Below are positions 19,210 through 30,123 of a stretch of 64,000 nucleotides of DNA, piece by piece. This DNA is from an uncultured Bacteroidaceae bacterium (GTDB taxonomy: Bacteria > Bacteroidota > Bacteroidia > Bacteroidales > Bacteroidaceae). Location of the stretch: contig CAJOLZ010000003.1 in assembly GCA_905235575.1 (NCBI GenBank), positions 1 through 64,000 on the forward strand, in the 5' to 3' direction. The translations under genes were made by a program, and so were the position numbers. Position 1 is the stretch's first letter, and every line of letters starts with the position of its first letter. The notes beneath the pieces were generated by a model that saw nothing but the letters and a program-made list of their open reading frames with translations, was not told the DNA's origin and did no database searches.

Positions 19210-20662
19210 GATGATAGCCAAGACCTTCCAAGGACTGGAAGAGGTGTTGGCACAAGAACTGAGAGAACTGGGAGCCGACAACGTGAAGACGGGCCACCGC
19301 ATGGTGTCGTTCACCGGCAACCAGGAGATGCTCTACCGCGCCAACTTCAGTCTGCGCACAGCCATACGCATACTGAAACCCATCAAACACTTCCGCGCCA
19401 CTACGGCCGACGAAGTGTACGACGCCGTGAAGCAGATAGACTGGGAACCCTATCTGACGCTCGATACCACCTTCGCCGTGGACAGCGTGGTGTATAGCAC
19501 CGAGTTCCGCCACAGCAAATTCGTGGCATACAAGGTGAAGGACGCCATCGTGGACCAATTCCGCGAGCGCACGGGACAGCGCCCCAACATACGCATTACC
19601 AACCCCGACATGCAACTGAACATCCACGTGGCGGAGTATGACTGCACCCTCAGTCTGGACAGCAGCGGCGAGAGCCTGCACCGACGCGGCTACCGTCAGG
19701 AAAGCGTAGAGGCTCCGCTGAACGAAGTGCTGGCCGCAGGCATCATCCTGCAGACGGGATGGCACGGCGAATGCGACTTCATCGACCCGATGTGCGGCAG
19801 CGGAACACTGCCCATCGAGGCAGCCCTGATAGCCCGCGGCATATCGCCCGGCGTCTATCGCAAGGAGTATGCCTTCGAGAAGTGGCCCGACTTCGACCGC
19901 GAACTCTTCAACAAGATATATGACGACGACTCGAAAGAACGCCCCTTCGAGCACCACATCTACGGATACGACATCAACCGCGTGGCAGTGGCAATAGCCC
20001 AGCGCAACGTGAAGGCGGCCGGACTGAGTCAGGAGATAACCATCGAACAGCGCGACATAGCCGACTTCACACAACCGGCCGAGAAGAGCATCATGGTGAC
20101 CAACCCGCCCTACGGCGAACGCATCACGTCGCCCGACCTGCTGGGACTCTACCGGACCATCGGTGAAAGACTGAAACATCAATTCCAAGGCAACGAGGCA
20201 TGGGTGCTGAGCTATCGGGAGGAGTGCTTCGACAAGATTGGACTGAAATCCTCGCTGCGCACCCCACTCTACAATGGCTCACTCGAATGCGAACTGAGAA
20301 AGTATCAACTCTTCAGCGGCAAATTCAATGAGATGCGCGCCGAAGGAGGCGACATAAAAACCGACCACGAACGCCGACTGATGGCCGACCACAAGCGCTT
20401 CAAGCAGCACCGCGAGTTCCGCCAACGCCTGGACGACGACCCCGAAGAGAGAACACGCGACCGACGCGACGAACGCAAAAACAAGTATGGCCGACGTGGT
20501 GACGAGCGCGACGAGCGCAACGACCGACGCCCATCGGGCCGCAATCCCTTTGCGCCCAAGAGAGACGAGCGGCACGAAGGCGGACACAAGGACAAAAACC
20601 GATACACGAACGACAAACGTGGAACGAAGAAAAAGTGGAGAGACAGCGATGAGGAAGATTAA
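19196..20662 (+). CDS. THUMP-domain class I SAM-dependent 23S rRNA methyltransferase (RlmL-like) with Arg/Asp-rich C-terminal tail
   Basis: 488 aa; 'DPMCGSGTLPIEAALIARGISPG', 'VTNPPYGER'; tail 'RDRRDERKNKYGRRGDERDERNDRRPSGR'. Confidence 0.85.
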   Translation: MADFEMIAKTFQGLEEVLAQELRELGADNVKTGHRMVSFTGNQEMLYRANFSLRTAIRILKPIKHFRATTADEVYDAVKQIDWEPYLTLDTTFAVDSVVYSTEFRHSKFVAYKVKDAIVDQFRERTGQRPNIRITNPDMQLNIHVAEYDCTLSLDSSGESLHRRGYRQESVEAPLNEVLAAGIILQTGWHGECDFIDPMCGSGTLPIEAALIARGISPGVYRKEYAFEKWPDFDRELFNKIYDDDSKERPFEHHIYGYDINRVAVAIAQRNVKAAGLSQEITIEQRDIADFTQPAEKSIMVTNPPYGERITSPDLLGLYRTIGERLKHQFQGNEAWVLSYREECFDKIGLKSSLRTPLYNGSLECELRKYQLFSGKFNEMRAEGGDIKTDHERRLMADHKRFKQHREFRQRLDDDPEERTRDRRDERKNKYGRRGDERDERNDRRPSGRNPFAPKRDERHEGGHKDKNRYTNDKRGTKKKWRDSDEED

Positions 20663-22847
20663 ACTGATAGCCACCATGCTCATGGCATCCACCACACTAT
20701 CGGCACAGAAGAGCTTCACGCTGAACGACTTGCTCGGCGGTGGAGACTCGTACTGGCAGCTGCAACCCGAGAACCGCTACACACAATGGTGGGGCAACAC
20801 GGCACTCGAGACCACACCGGACGAAGTGAAAGAACTGCTCACAGGCAAGACGCTCTGCACCACAGAACAGCTGAACGAATGGATTGGCGAGAAAGTTGTG
20901 CGCAATGCCCACAACCTGTCGTTTCCCTATGCGCAGGAGCCACTCGCACTTTTTCTCACTCGAGATAAACGGATGCTTATCGACATCAAGAATCACCGTA
21001 TGGCATGGAGCCAACCCATTCCTTCGGGAGGACGTAACCAAGACTGGAGCCCACAAAGCCGACATCTGGCATACACCGTAAAAGGCAACCTCTTTGTGAT
21101 GACCTCCGACGGAGAAACACTGCAGGTAAGCACAGACGGCAGCACGGACGACAGCGAGGACATCGTGTACGGACAAAGTGTTCACCGCGATGAGTTCGGC
21201 ATCAGCAAAGGTACATTCTGGAGCCCTGACGGAAAGATGCTCGCATTCTATCGCATGGACCAGAGCATGGTGCCCAGCTACCCACAAGTGGACCTGACAC
21301 AACGCATCGCCACGACCTACACCGACCACTACCCCATGGCTGGCGAGACAAGCCATCAGGTAAAAGTGGGCATCTTCCACGTGGACACCAGACAGACCGT
21401 GTGGCTCGACCTGGCTGGCGAAGCTGAAGACTATCATACGAATCTCTCGTGGGCTCCCGATGGAAAGACACTCTACATATTCGAACTGAACCGCGCACAG
21501 AAGCACATGCGTCTCTTCGCATACGACACATCCACCGGAAAACGAAGCGACAAGCCCATCATCGAGGAGAAACATCCCAAGTACGTGGAGCCGATGCACG
21601 GTCTGCGCTTCCTGCCATGGGACGCAACGAAAGCCATCATGCAATCGCGACGCGACAACTGGAATCATCTCTATCTCGTGGACTTCTCGAAAAACATGTA
21701 CCCCGAGCTTCGCGAGGCAGAGGGAGGTGGTCAGGTGGCCGATGGAGTGAAGGTGGCATGCCTGACGCCAGGCCGCTTCGAAGTGCAGGAGCTTATCGGT
21801 TTCAACGAGAAGACACGCAGCATCATATACCGCAGCAACGAGAGCGACCCGCGCCGCAGTTGCCTGTACAGCGTGAACATCAAGTCGGGAAAGAAAAGCC
21901 TCATCGGCGATGAAGACGGTGTGCACCAGGCCACGTTGAGCAGTGACGGCACACAACTCATCGACCGATACAGCAGCCCCACCGTACCGCGCAGCATCAA
22001 CCTCTGCAACACGTCCACAGGGAAAGGACAAAACATACTGACGGCCAACGACCCCTGGCAGGAGAAAGGCTTCAACATTCCTGAAATAACCAGCGGCAGC
22101 ATCAAGGCCGCCGACGGTACAACGGACCTCTACTATCGCATGGTGAAGCCCATCGGCTTCGATGCGCAGAAGCGGTATCCTGCAGTGGTGTATGTCTATG
22201 GCGGGCCTCATGCCCACAACGTTGATGCCCGATGGCACTGGGCACTGCGCGGCTGGGAAGCCTATATGGCACAGCTGGGATATGTAGTCTTTGTACTGGA
22301 CAACCGAGGCAGCGAGTGGCGCGGACTTACGTTCGAGCAGACAACCTACAAGCATCTGGGTGTCGTGGAGATGCAAGACCAGCTGGAGGGCGTCAAGTTC
22401 CTGAAAAGTCTGCCCTACATCGACAGCGAACGTCTCGGCGTGCATGGCTGGAGCTTTGGCGGCTTCATGACCACCAGCCTAATGTGCACTTATCCCGACG
22501 TCTTCAAGGTGGGTGTGGCAGGCGGACCCGTCATCGACTGGAAGTATTACGAGGTGATGTACGGCGAGCGCTACATGAGTACACCACAAGAGAATCCCGA
22601 TGGATACACATCCACCAGTCTGCTGGGCAAGGCTGCCAACCTGAAGGGACATCTTCAGGTAATATACGGATACAACGACCCCACCTGCGTGCCGCAGCAC
22701 ACGCTCTCTTTCATGCGAGCCTGCATCGATGCCGGCACACAACCCGACCTCTTTACATACCCCGGCGACGGCCACAACATGGGCGGACGCGACCAGATTC
22801 ATCTGCATGAACGAATTACACAATATTTTGAAAACTTCTTAAAATAA
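20649..22847 (+). CDS. S9 prolyl oligopeptidase / dipeptidyl peptidase IV
   Basis: ATG at 20649 ([23 protein letters not shown]...); '[35 protein letters not shown]' catalytic Ser; C-terminal '[12 protein letters not shown]' His. ORF-track start is too early. Confidence 0.9.
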   Translation: MRKIKLIATMLMASTTLSAQKSFTLNDLLGGGDSYWQLQPENRYTQWWGNTALETTPDEVKELLTGKTLCTTEQLNEWIGEKVVRNAHNLSFPYAQEPLALFLTRDKRMLIDIKNHRMAWSQPIPSGGRNQDWSPQSRHLAYTVKGNLFVMTSDGETLQVSTDGSTDDSEDIVYGQSVHRDEFGISKGTFWSPDGKMLAFYRMDQSMVPSYPQVDLTQRIATTYTDHYPMAGETSHQVKVGIFHVDTRQTVWLDLAGEAEDYHTNLSWAPDGKTLYIFELNRAQKHMRLFAYDTSTGKRSDKPIIEEKHPKYVEPMHGLRFLPWDATKAIMQSRRDNWNHLYLVDFSKNMYPELREAEGGGQVADGVKVACLTPGRFEVQELIGFNEKTRSIIYRSNESDPRRSCLYSVNIKSGKKSLIGDEDGVHQATLSSDGTQLIDRYSSPTVPRSINLCNTSTGKGQNILTANDPWQEKGFNIPEITSGSIKAADGTTDLYYRMVKPIGFDAQKRYPAVVYVYGGPHAHNVDARWHWALRGWEAYMAQLGYVVFVLDNRGSEWRGLTFEQTTYKHLGVVEMQDQLEGVKFLKSLPYIDSERLGVHGWSFGGFMTTSLMCTYPDVFKVGVAGGPVIDWKYYEVMYGERYMSTPQENPDGYTSTSLLGKAANLKGHLQVIYGYNDPTCVPQHTLSFMRACIDAGTQPDLFTYPGDGHNMGGRDQIHLHERITQYFENFLK

Positions 22848-22852
22848 CGATT

Positions 22853-24538
22853 ATGGGTTCCTGGGACGACAATTGGATGATTATGTATACGATGGTGATG
22901 CAATTCATGGAAACAAAGAAACAACGTCCATCGAAGCATCGTCAGGAAGACAGTCAGATGTTCAACTGGCTGAAGAACAACAAAAAGCTGTATAAGAAAG
23001 GAATGCTCAGAGAAGACAGAGTAGAACTCTTCGAGCAGTTGCTGGCTATGACAGAACGCGTGCAACGCGTGAATCAATTTCTTTACGTTGACGATGAGAA
23101 AGTGAAGGAGGTCGATCAGCTCAAGCCCACCGCTGCATATGAAATTCCTCCCAAGGCGGCTCCCATCAAGAAGACGTACAAGAAGAAAAGAACTCTCCCG
23201 AAGAAGAAGAAAGTTCCACAATATGTATCCGTATTCAGAAGAAAAGATAAGGTAAGAATGGAAAAAGTACTGCTGTTAGGTAGTGGCGGACGCGAACATG
23301 CTCTCGCCTGGAAGATTAAGCAAAGCCCCAGAGTCAAAGAGCTGTTCATCGCGCCCGGAAATGCGGGCACGAGCAAGTTGGGCACAAATATACCCATCAA
23401 GGCCGACGATTTCGAAGGTATCCGCAGATTGGTACTCGAGAAAGACATTCAGATGGTAGTCGTGGGACCCGAGGACCCGCTGGTGAAGGGTATATACGAT
23501 TACTTCCAGGCCGACCCCGACCTGCACGACATTCCCGTCATCGGCCCCAGCAAGGAGGGCGCACAACTGGAGGGCAGCAAGGATTTTGCCAAAGGTTTCA
23601 TGCAGCGTCACGGCATTCCCACAGCGGCCTACAAGACATTTACACGCGAGACTCTCGAAGAGGGAAAAGCCTTCCTGCGCACACTCAAGGCACCTTATGT
23701 GCTGAAGGCCGACGGACTCTGCGCAGGCAAGGGCGTGCTGATACTTCCCACGCTTGAAGAAGCCGAGCGCGAACTCGGGAATATGCTCGGAGGAATGTTT
23801 GGCGAGGCCAGCAGCAGCGTCCTCATCGAGGAATTCCTGAGCGGCATCGAGTGCTCCGTATTTGTGCTCACCGACGGTCGCGACTACGTCATTCTGCCCG
23901 AGGCAAAAGACTACAAGCGCATCGGCGAGGGCGACACAGGTCCCAACACGGGCGGCATGGGCAGCATCAGCCCCGTGCCATTTGCCACCGAAGAATGGAT
24001 GAGCAAGGTGGAACAGCGCATCATACGCCCCACCGTGGACGGCCTGGTCACCGAAGGCATCGACTACAAGGGTTTCATCTTCTTCGGGCTCATCAACGTC
24101 GACGGAGAACCGAAGGTCATCGAGTATAACGTACGTATGGGCGACCCCGAGACGGAGAGCGTGATGCTGCGCATCAAGAGCGACCTGATGGATCTGTTCG
24201 AGGGTGTTGCCACAAAGACGCTGAAACGGCGCAAAATCGAAATCGACCCGCGCAGTGCCGTCAGCATCATGCTGGTGAGCGGCGGATATCCGGGCCACTA
24301 CGAGAAGGGCTATACCGTCTATGGACTTGAACATGTGAGGGGAAGCATTGTCTTCCATGCCGGAACGATACTGTCCGAAGACCGGGTGCTCACCAACGGC
24401 GGCCGTGTACTGGCCATCAGCAGTTACGGAGCCGACAATACCATCGCCCTCAGAAAGAGTTTCCGCGAGGCGCAGAAAATCATCTTCGAGGGAAGATATT
24501 TCCGACGCGACATCGGGCTCGATTTGTCACAGGAATAA
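22853..24538 (+). CDS. purD: Phosphoribosylamine--glycine ligase with an in-frame N-terminal helicase-associated-domain-like extension (PurD proper from M at 23258)
   Basis: 561-aa open frame; aa 1-135 '[16 protein letters not shown]...[28 protein letters not shown]'; then [20 protein letters not shown]... PurD. Confidence 0.85.
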   Translation: MGSWDDNWMIMYTMVMQFMETKKQRPSKHRQEDSQMFNWLKNNKKLYKKGMLREDRVELFEQLLAMTERVQRVNQFLYVDDEKVKEVDQLKPTAAYEIPPKAAPIKKTYKKKRTLPKKKKVPQYVSVFRRKDKVRMEKVLLLGSGGREHALAWKIKQSPRVKELFIAPGNAGTSKLGTNIPIKADDFEGIRRLVLEKDIQMVVVGPEDPLVKGIYDYFQADPDLHDIPVIGPSKEGAQLEGSKDFAKGFMQRHGIPTAAYKTFTRETLEEGKAFLRTLKAPYVLKADGLCAGKGVLILPTLEEAERELGNMLGGMFGEASSSVLIEEFLSGIECSVFVLTDGRDYVILPEAKDYKRIGEGDTGPNTGGMGSISPVPFATEEWMSKVEQRIIRPTVDGLVTEGIDYKGFIFFGLINVDGEPKVIEYNVRMGDPETESVMLRIKSDLMDLFEGVATKTLKRRKIEIDPRSAVSIMLVSGGYPGHYEKGYTVYGLEHVRGSIVFHAGTILSEDRVLTNGGRVLAISSYGADNTIALRKSFREAQKIIFEGRYFRRDIGLDLSQE

Positions 24539-24600
24539 GGGGGTTCAGGTCAAGAGCCTGGGCACTGAGTACAAACCATAAAGTCTAAAACCGCAGCCTA

Positions 24601-25554
24601 TTGTCCGCCACTCAGCGTTCCCGTTTCCAGTATCGCGTGACCACCGGCCGTCTCACGCTGCCAGTATGTATCGCGTTGTCTGCGCTGCTGTGGTGGCTCC
24701 ACGAGGGACCGCAGCCGCTTGCAGTTGCAGGGTGGGGCGTATGTCTGCTCACCACATTCTTGCTGGCCGAGACGGACAACACCCAGCAACTCATACGTGT
24801 GCGTTCCCAGATGGTGTGCTCCACCTGGCTCTTCACGGCTGCGTGTGCGTCTGCCCTCCATCCGGCCATTGAGGTGCAGCTGCCGGCTGCCGCGCTGGCA
24901 GCGAGCCACCTGTTGCTGCTGCAGTGCTATCAGCGCACGGAGCCTGTGGCGCAGGTCTTTCACAGTTTCCTTCTGCTCAGCGTGGGCAGTCTGTTCTTCA
25001 CACCGATGCTCCTGCTTACGTTCCCCATGCTGTGCTATCTGTGGCGGCTGATGTTGGTGCGTTCGTGGCGTACGTTCTGGGCCGCAATGGTCGGTCTGGC
25101 GCTGCCCTACATAGGTGTAGGCGGCTGGTGTCTGGTTACGAAAGATTTCAGCTGGATTCTGACACAGATTGAACCCTTGAGCCGTTTGCCGCAACTCGAA
25201 CTCACGGCCTACGAGGGTTTGCCCGCCCATGCGCTCATTCCCTATGTTCTCCTCGTGCTGCTCACGTTCATGGGCATGCTGCACCACCTCACCAACTCGT
25301 TTGCCGACAAGATACGTGTGCGCCTCATGCTGAGGGTCTTCATCTTCCAGTCGTTCTTCCTGTTGCTGATGCCCGTCGCCTGGCCCCAGAGCCTGCCCAC
25401 ACTCACCGCCATGCTGCTGGTGAGCGGCGCACCGCTGATAGCCCATTTCTTCAGCCTCACCAATTCGCGCGCCACCAACGTGCTCTTCATCATCACCATA
25501 GCGATTCTCCTGCTCGTGACGTGCCTGCCGTTCGTTCCGCTGCTGTGGGAATGA
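24601..25554 (+). CDS. Hypothetical polytopic membrane protein
   Basis: 317 aa, TTG start, many hydrophobic segments; 3' neighbour of purD. Confidence 0.6.
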   Translation: MSATQRSRFQYRVTTGRLTLPVCIALSALLWWLHEGPQPLAVAGWGVCLLTTFLLAETDNTQQLIRVRSQMVCSTWLFTAACASALHPAIEVQLPAAALAASHLLLLQCYQRTEPVAQVFHSFLLLSVGSLFFTPMLLLTFPMLCYLWRLMLVRSWRTFWAAMVGLALPYIGVGGWCLVTKDFSWILTQIEPLSRLPQLELTAYEGLPAHALIPYVLLVLLTFMGMLHHLTNSFADKIRVRLMLRVFIFQSFFLLLMPVAWPQSLPTLTAMLLVSGAPLIAHFFSLTNSRATNVLFIITIAILLLVTCLPFVPLLWE

Positions 25555-25593
25555 CGAAGGCTGTTTCATGTGCTGCCGAAAAGAGGTTTTCAA

Positions 25594-25673
25594 CGCACCG
25601 TGGTGCGACAGGCAACGCAACGTGCTGCGACAGCCTTCGCAACGTGGTGCGACAGACGACGCAACGCAGTGCT
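25594..25673. repeat. 80-bp four-unit dyad element, copy 4
   Basis: CGCACCGTGGTGCG-ACAGGCAA-CGCAACGTGCTGCG-ACAGCCTT-CGCAACGTGGTGCG-ACAGACGA-CGCAACGCAGTGCT. Confidence 0.92.
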
Positions 25674-25846
25674 GTTTCGGAGGCACTCTGAGGCACCCCT
25701 TCCGACGGCGGACACGAACGGTCTGCATGCGCCTATTTTCAACGTTCAGAGAAATTCTTGAATAAACATTAGTTTATTCCATCGATTTTGAGTATTTTTG
25801 CACCGCATTTTGCGCGTAAATAAAACCAATAAGCTAAAATAAGACA

Positions 25847-28800
25847 ATGAAACAATTCAGACTGGTTGACAACGTGATGGGCTGGCTTACGTTTGCCATC
25901 GCGGCGGTCGTGTATTGCTGCACGATAGAGCCCACGGCAAGCTTCTGGGACTGCCCCGAGTTCATAACCACGGCCTACAAGCTGGAGGTGGGGCATCCGC
26001 CTGGGGCACCGTTCTTCATGCTGACGGGCAATCTGTTCACGCAATTTGTGAGCGACCCCGCGCTGGTGGCCAAGATGGTGAACATGATGAGCGCACTGTT
26101 CAGTGCGGCGTGCATCATGTTCCTCTTCTGGAGCATCAGCCATCTGACCCGCAAACTGGTGGGTGAGAAAGGCCAGGTGACAAAACTCTCACAGGTCGTA
26201 ATCATCGAGGCCAGTGCCCTGGTGGGCGCGCTGATATATACATTCAGCGATACATTCTGGTTTTCGGCCGTCGAAGGCGAAGTCTATGCCTACAGTAGCC
26301 TGTTCACAGCCGTTGTCTTCTGGCTGATGCTCAAATGGGAGGACCATGCCGACGAGCCCTACTCCGACCGCTGGCTCATCCTGATAGCCTATCTGACGGG
26401 CCTCAGCATCGGTGTCCACCTGCTCAACCTGCTGTGTCTGCCGGCACTGGTGCTCATCTACTACTTCCGCAAATATCCCAACGCCAATACACGCGGCGCC
26501 CTTCTGGCCTTGTGTGGTTCGGCCGTGCTGGTGGCAGCCGTGCTCTATGGCATCGTCCCCGGCATCGTGAAGGTGGGCGGATGGTTCGAGCTCTTCTTCG
26601 TCAACAAGTTGAACTGCCCCTTCAACACGGGTGTCATCATCTACTTGGTGATGCTCATCGGCATCGTGCTGTGGAGCATCTGGGAGACCACCACACAGCG
26701 CAACCGCTTGCGCATGAACATTTCGTTCCTGGCCAGTGTAGCCATGCTGGGCATACCGTTCTACAGCTACGGCATCACCAGCCTCGTAGTGGGAATCGTC
26801 GTGCTGGCAGCCCTCTACATACTGCTGCGTATGAAAGCCAACGGCACCTACCGCATCACGGCACGCGTGATGAACACCAGCCTGCTCTGCATGCTGATGA
26901 TAATGGTGGGATACTCGTCATATGCCGTCATCGTAATCCGTTCCACTGCCAACACACCGATGGACCAGAACTCGCCCGAAGACATCTTCACGCTGGGTCG
27001 TTACCTGAGCCGCGAGCAGTATGGCGACCGTCCGCTCTTCTACGGCAAGACCTACAACAGCCAGGTGGCACTCAGGGAGGAAGGACAATACTGCGTGGCT
27101 GACAGTAAAAAGGGCGCACCCGTGTACCAACGCAAGGAGAAGGCCAGCGAGAATGAGCCCGACCGATACGAGATTCAGCGTTACGAACTCAGCTACATAT
27201 ACGCACAGAACATGTTCTTCCCGCGTATGTTCAGCGACGACCCGGAACACGTAAAGGCCTATGAAAGCTGGATGGGCGGCGTGAAAGGACACACCGTATC
27301 CTTCAACCGCTGCGGCGAAATCGTGAACGTAAAGGTGCCCACAATGCTCGAGAACCTGCGTTTCTTCTTCAGTTACCAGGTGAACTTCATGTACTGGCGC
27401 TACTTCATGTGGAACTTCGCCGGCCGACAGAACGACATACAGAGTCACGGCGAATGGGAGCACGGCAACTGGATTACGGGCATCCCCTTCCTGGACAACA
27501 TGCGTCTGGGCGACCAAGAGAAGCTTCCCACCGAACTTCGCGAGAACAAGGGGCATAACGTCTTCTACTGTCTGCCGCTCATCATCGGTCTGATCGGCTT
27601 CTTCTGGCAGCTCTACCGCAACTCGGAAGAGAACAACAACGAGGGTCAGAAACAGTTCTGGGTGGTGTTCTTCCTCTTCTTCATGACTGGTCTGGCCATC
27701 GTGCTCTACCTGAACCAGACGCCGCTCCAGCCACGCGAACGAGACTATGCCTATGCCGGTTCGTTCTATGCCTTCGCCATCTGGTGTGGACTGGGCGTTG
27801 CCGGTGTTGCCGAAGGCCTGAAGAAGCTCTTGCACAGCGAGACCACAGGCGTGTCGCTGAGCTGCCTCTGCCTGCTCATCCCCATACAGATGGCCGGTCA
27901 GACATGGGACGACCACGACCGCTCGGGACGATACACCTGCCGCGACTTCGGACAGAACTACCTGCAGTCGCTCGACCAGACACGCTACCCCATCATCTTC
28001 ACCAATGGCGACAACGACACCTTCCCCCTCTGGTACTGTGTTGAGACGGAAGGTATTCGAACCGATGCACGTGTATGCAACCTGAGCTACCTGCAGACTG
28101 ACTGGTACATCGACCAAATGAAGCGTCCGGCATACGAAAGCCCTGCAGTGCCCATCCACTGGAACCGATTGGAATACGTGGCAGGCGCAAGAGAGGGTAT
28201 ACAGGTACACCCCGGAACACTCGAACGTCTGATTGAAAGTTTCAAGGACGAACCAGAGAAAATGAAAGAACTGTTGGGCGACAATCCATACGAGCTGAAG
28301 AACATCATCGACCGATGGATTCTCAATCCGAACCCCGACCTGCAAATCTTCCCCACCGACAGCATCGTGCTCGAAGTTGACAAGGAGGCTGTGCGCCGCA
28401 GTGGCATGATGATTGCCGGCGACAGCATCCCTGACGTGATGCACATCAGCCTGAAAGGCAAGCGTGCCGTATACAAGAGCGAGATGATGATGTACGAGAT
28501 GCTCGCACAGTGCAACTGGGAACGTCCGCTCTACGTGGCCGTCACCGTAGGCAAATCCAACTACGGCAGTCTGGGCAACAACTTCGTTCAGGAGGGTCTG
28601 GCCTACCGCATCACGCCCTTCAACACGAAAGACACGGGCAAGACGCTCGACACCGAGAAGATGTACGACAACATGATGAACCGCTTCCGCTTCGGAGGTC
28701 TTGACAAGGACGACATCTATCTGGACGAGACCATCACCCGCATGTGCTACACACACCGCCGCATGTTCTCGCTGCTGGCCACCAAGCTGATGGACGAAGG

Positions 28801-29239
28801 CAAAGCCGACAAAGCACTCAATGTGGTGAAGAAGGTCGAAGAGGCAATTCCTGCCAAGAACGTGCCCCACAACTATTCGAGCGGCTCGCTCGACCTGGCC
28901 CGCGTCTGTGAACGCCTCGGAGAGAAAGAACGGGCCGAGACTCTCGCACTCGCCGTGGCACAGAACGCAGCCGAATATTCCGAATGGTATCTGAGCATGC
29001 CCGACAGGATGTACCTGCAGAACCACGAGGAATGTCTCTACAACATGTATATTCTCGAGATGGCGACCGACCTGCTGCAACGCATCGGCAGCGAGAAAGC
29101 ATTCGACATGATGACGAAGCTCAACAGTTACAATTCCACTCTGCGCACCCGTCTCGGTGTGGGCAACGCACCGAAAGAGCAGCCCGAACTCGACGTGACG
29201 CTGGATACGGAAGAAATGATTGACGAGACCGAAGAATAG
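25847..29239 (+). CDS. DUF2723 family large membrane protein (protein O-mannosyltransferase-like)
   Basis: 1130 aa; 'DNVMGWLTFAIAAVVYCCTIEPTASFWDCPEFITTAYKLEVGHPPGAPFFMLTGNLF'. Confidence 0.85.
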   Translation: MKQFRLVDNVMGWLTFAIAAVVYCCTIEPTASFWDCPEFITTAYKLEVGHPPGAPFFMLTGNLFTQFVSDPALVAKMVNMMSALFSAACIMFLFWSISHLTRKLVGEKGQVTKLSQVVIIEASALVGALIYTFSDTFWFSAVEGEVYAYSSLFTAVVFWLMLKWEDHADEPYSDRWLILIAYLTGLSIGVHLLNLLCLPALVLIYYFRKYPNANTRGALLALCGSAVLVAAVLYGIVPGIVKVGGWFELFFVNKLNCPFNTGVIIYLVMLIGIVLWSIWETTTQRNRLRMNISFLASVAMLGIPFYSYGITSLVVGIVVLAALYILLRMKANGTYRITARVMNTSLLCMLMIMVGYSSYAVIVIRSTANTPMDQNSPEDIFTLGRYLSREQYGDRPLFYGKTYNSQVALREEGQYCVADSKKGAPVYQRKEKASENEPDRYEIQRYELSYIYAQNMFFPRMFSDDPEHVKAYESWMGGVKGHTVSFNRCGEIVNVKVPTMLENLRFFFSYQVNFMYWRYFMWNFAGRQNDIQSHGEWEHGNWITGIPFLDNMRLGDQEKLPTELRENKGHNVFYCLPLIIGLIGFFWQLYRNSEENNNEGQKQFWVVFFLFFMTGLAIVLYLNQTPLQPRERDYAYAGSFYAFAIWCGLGVAGVAEGLKKLLHSETTGVSLSCLCLLIPIQMAGQTWDDHDRSGRYTCRDFGQNYLQSLDQTRYPIIFTNGDNDTFPLWYCVETEGIRTDARVCNLSYLQTDWYIDQMKRPAYESPAVPIHWNRLEYVAGAREGIQVHPGTLERLIESFKDEPEKMKELLGDNPYELKNIIDRWILNPNPDLQIFPTDSIVLEVDKEAVRRSGMMIAGDSIPDVMHISLKGKRAVYKSEMMMYEMLAQCNWERPLYVAVTVGKSNYGSLGNNFVQEGLAYRITPFNTKDTGKTLDTEKMYDNMMNRFRFGGLDKDDIYLDETITRMCYTHRRMFSLLATKLMDEGKADKALNVVKKVEEAIPAKNVPHNYSSGSLDLARVCERLGEKERAETLALAVAQNAAEYSEWYLSMPDRMYLQNHEECLYNMYILEMATDLLQRIGSEKAFDMMTKLNSYNSTLRTRLGVGNAPKEQPELDVTLDTEEMIDETEE

Positions 29240-29249
29240 ACTTCACTAC

Positions 29250-29297
29250 AAAGGGCCCCATCCCCCGCTACAGACGCGAGGCGGTGAGGCCCTTTTT
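29250..29297 (+). terminator. Hairpin + T-run after DUF2723 gene
   Basis: AAAGGGCC ... GGCCCTTTTT. Confidence 0.6.
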
Positions 29298-29305
29298 CTA
29301 TACAC

Positions 29306-29920
29306 ATGTTCATCGAGCAACCCACCAAGTTCCTGCGCTGGATCTATCCACACGCCCTCTGGCGCATAAAGCCGCGCGAGCAGGCCGTCTATCTGACTTT
29401 CGACGACGGCCCCATCCCCGAGGCCACGCCTTTCATACTCGATGTCCTGGACCGTTTCGGCGCCAAAGCAACATTCTTCATGGTGGGAGACAACGCACGG
29501 AAATATCCGCACCTGCTCGACGAGGTGCGCCGACGCGGCCACCGCATTGGCAACCACACCTACAACCACATCGGCGGATTCCGCTGGAAAACATGGATTT
29601 ATCTGGCCAACATCCGAAAGGCCGAGGAGGTGCTCAAGACCGACCTCTTCCGTCCGCCCCACGGATGGATGACGCGTATGCAGTACAAGGTGCTGCGCCA
29701 CTGCGGCCTGAAAATTGTCATGTGGGACGTGGTGACGCGCGACTACAGTACGCTGCTCACCTCCGACGAGGTGCTCCACAACGTGAAGCGATATACCCGT
29801 CCGGGCAGCATCATCACCTTCCACGACTCGCTCAAGAGCATCGACAAGCTGAAGCACGCACTGCCCGAGGCACTGCAGTGGCTTCAGGAAAACGGATACG
29901 AGTTTCGCGTCATCGAATAA
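29306..29920 (+). CDS. Polysaccharide deacetylase (NodB homology domain)
   Basis: 204 aa; 'YLTFDDGPIPEATPFILDVLDRFGAKATFFMVGDNA', 'GHRIGNHTYNH', 'FRPPHGW'. Confidence 0.9.
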   Translation: MFIEQPTKFLRWIYPHALWRIKPREQAVYLTFDDGPIPEATPFILDVLDRFGAKATFFMVGDNARKYPHLLDEVRRRGHRIGNHTYNHIGGFRWKTWIYLANIRKAEEVLKTDLFRPPHGWMTRMQYKVLRHCGLKIVMWDVVTRDYSTLLTSDEVLHNVKRYTRPGSIITFHDSLKSIDKLKHALPEALQWLQENGYEFRVIE

Positions 29921-29989
29921 GCCCGATGGAGGGTGATAAGCCCTCGGCTTTTCAGATTTTATCTTGTCGGAAAAACCACTTACGCACAT

Positions 29990-30069
29990 CACCGTGTGGT
30001 GCGTGACTTGACGCACCGTGTTGCGACAGCCATCGCAACGTGGTGCGCAGCCCGTCGCAGCATGGTGCG
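29990..30069. repeat. 80-bp four-unit dyad element, copy 5
   Basis: CACCGTGTGGTGCG-8-CGCACCGTGTTGCG-8-CGCAACGTGGTGCG-8-CGCAGCATGGTGCG. Confidence 0.88.
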
Positions 30070-30123
30070 ACAGACGACGCTCTCAGCACCTCGGAGCGAG
30101 TGCCTCAGAAAACCGCCCTGAAC

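Noticed and set aside
20404-20650. Arg/Asp-rich tail of the RlmL-like protein as a new domain
   Set aside because: Low-complexity charged tails are common in RNA-modifying enzymes; insufficient evidence of novelty
26918-29080. 720-aa antisense ORF opposite DUF2723
   Set aside because: Long open antisense frame produced by codon bias in a GC-rich gene; no signal peptide or domain pattern
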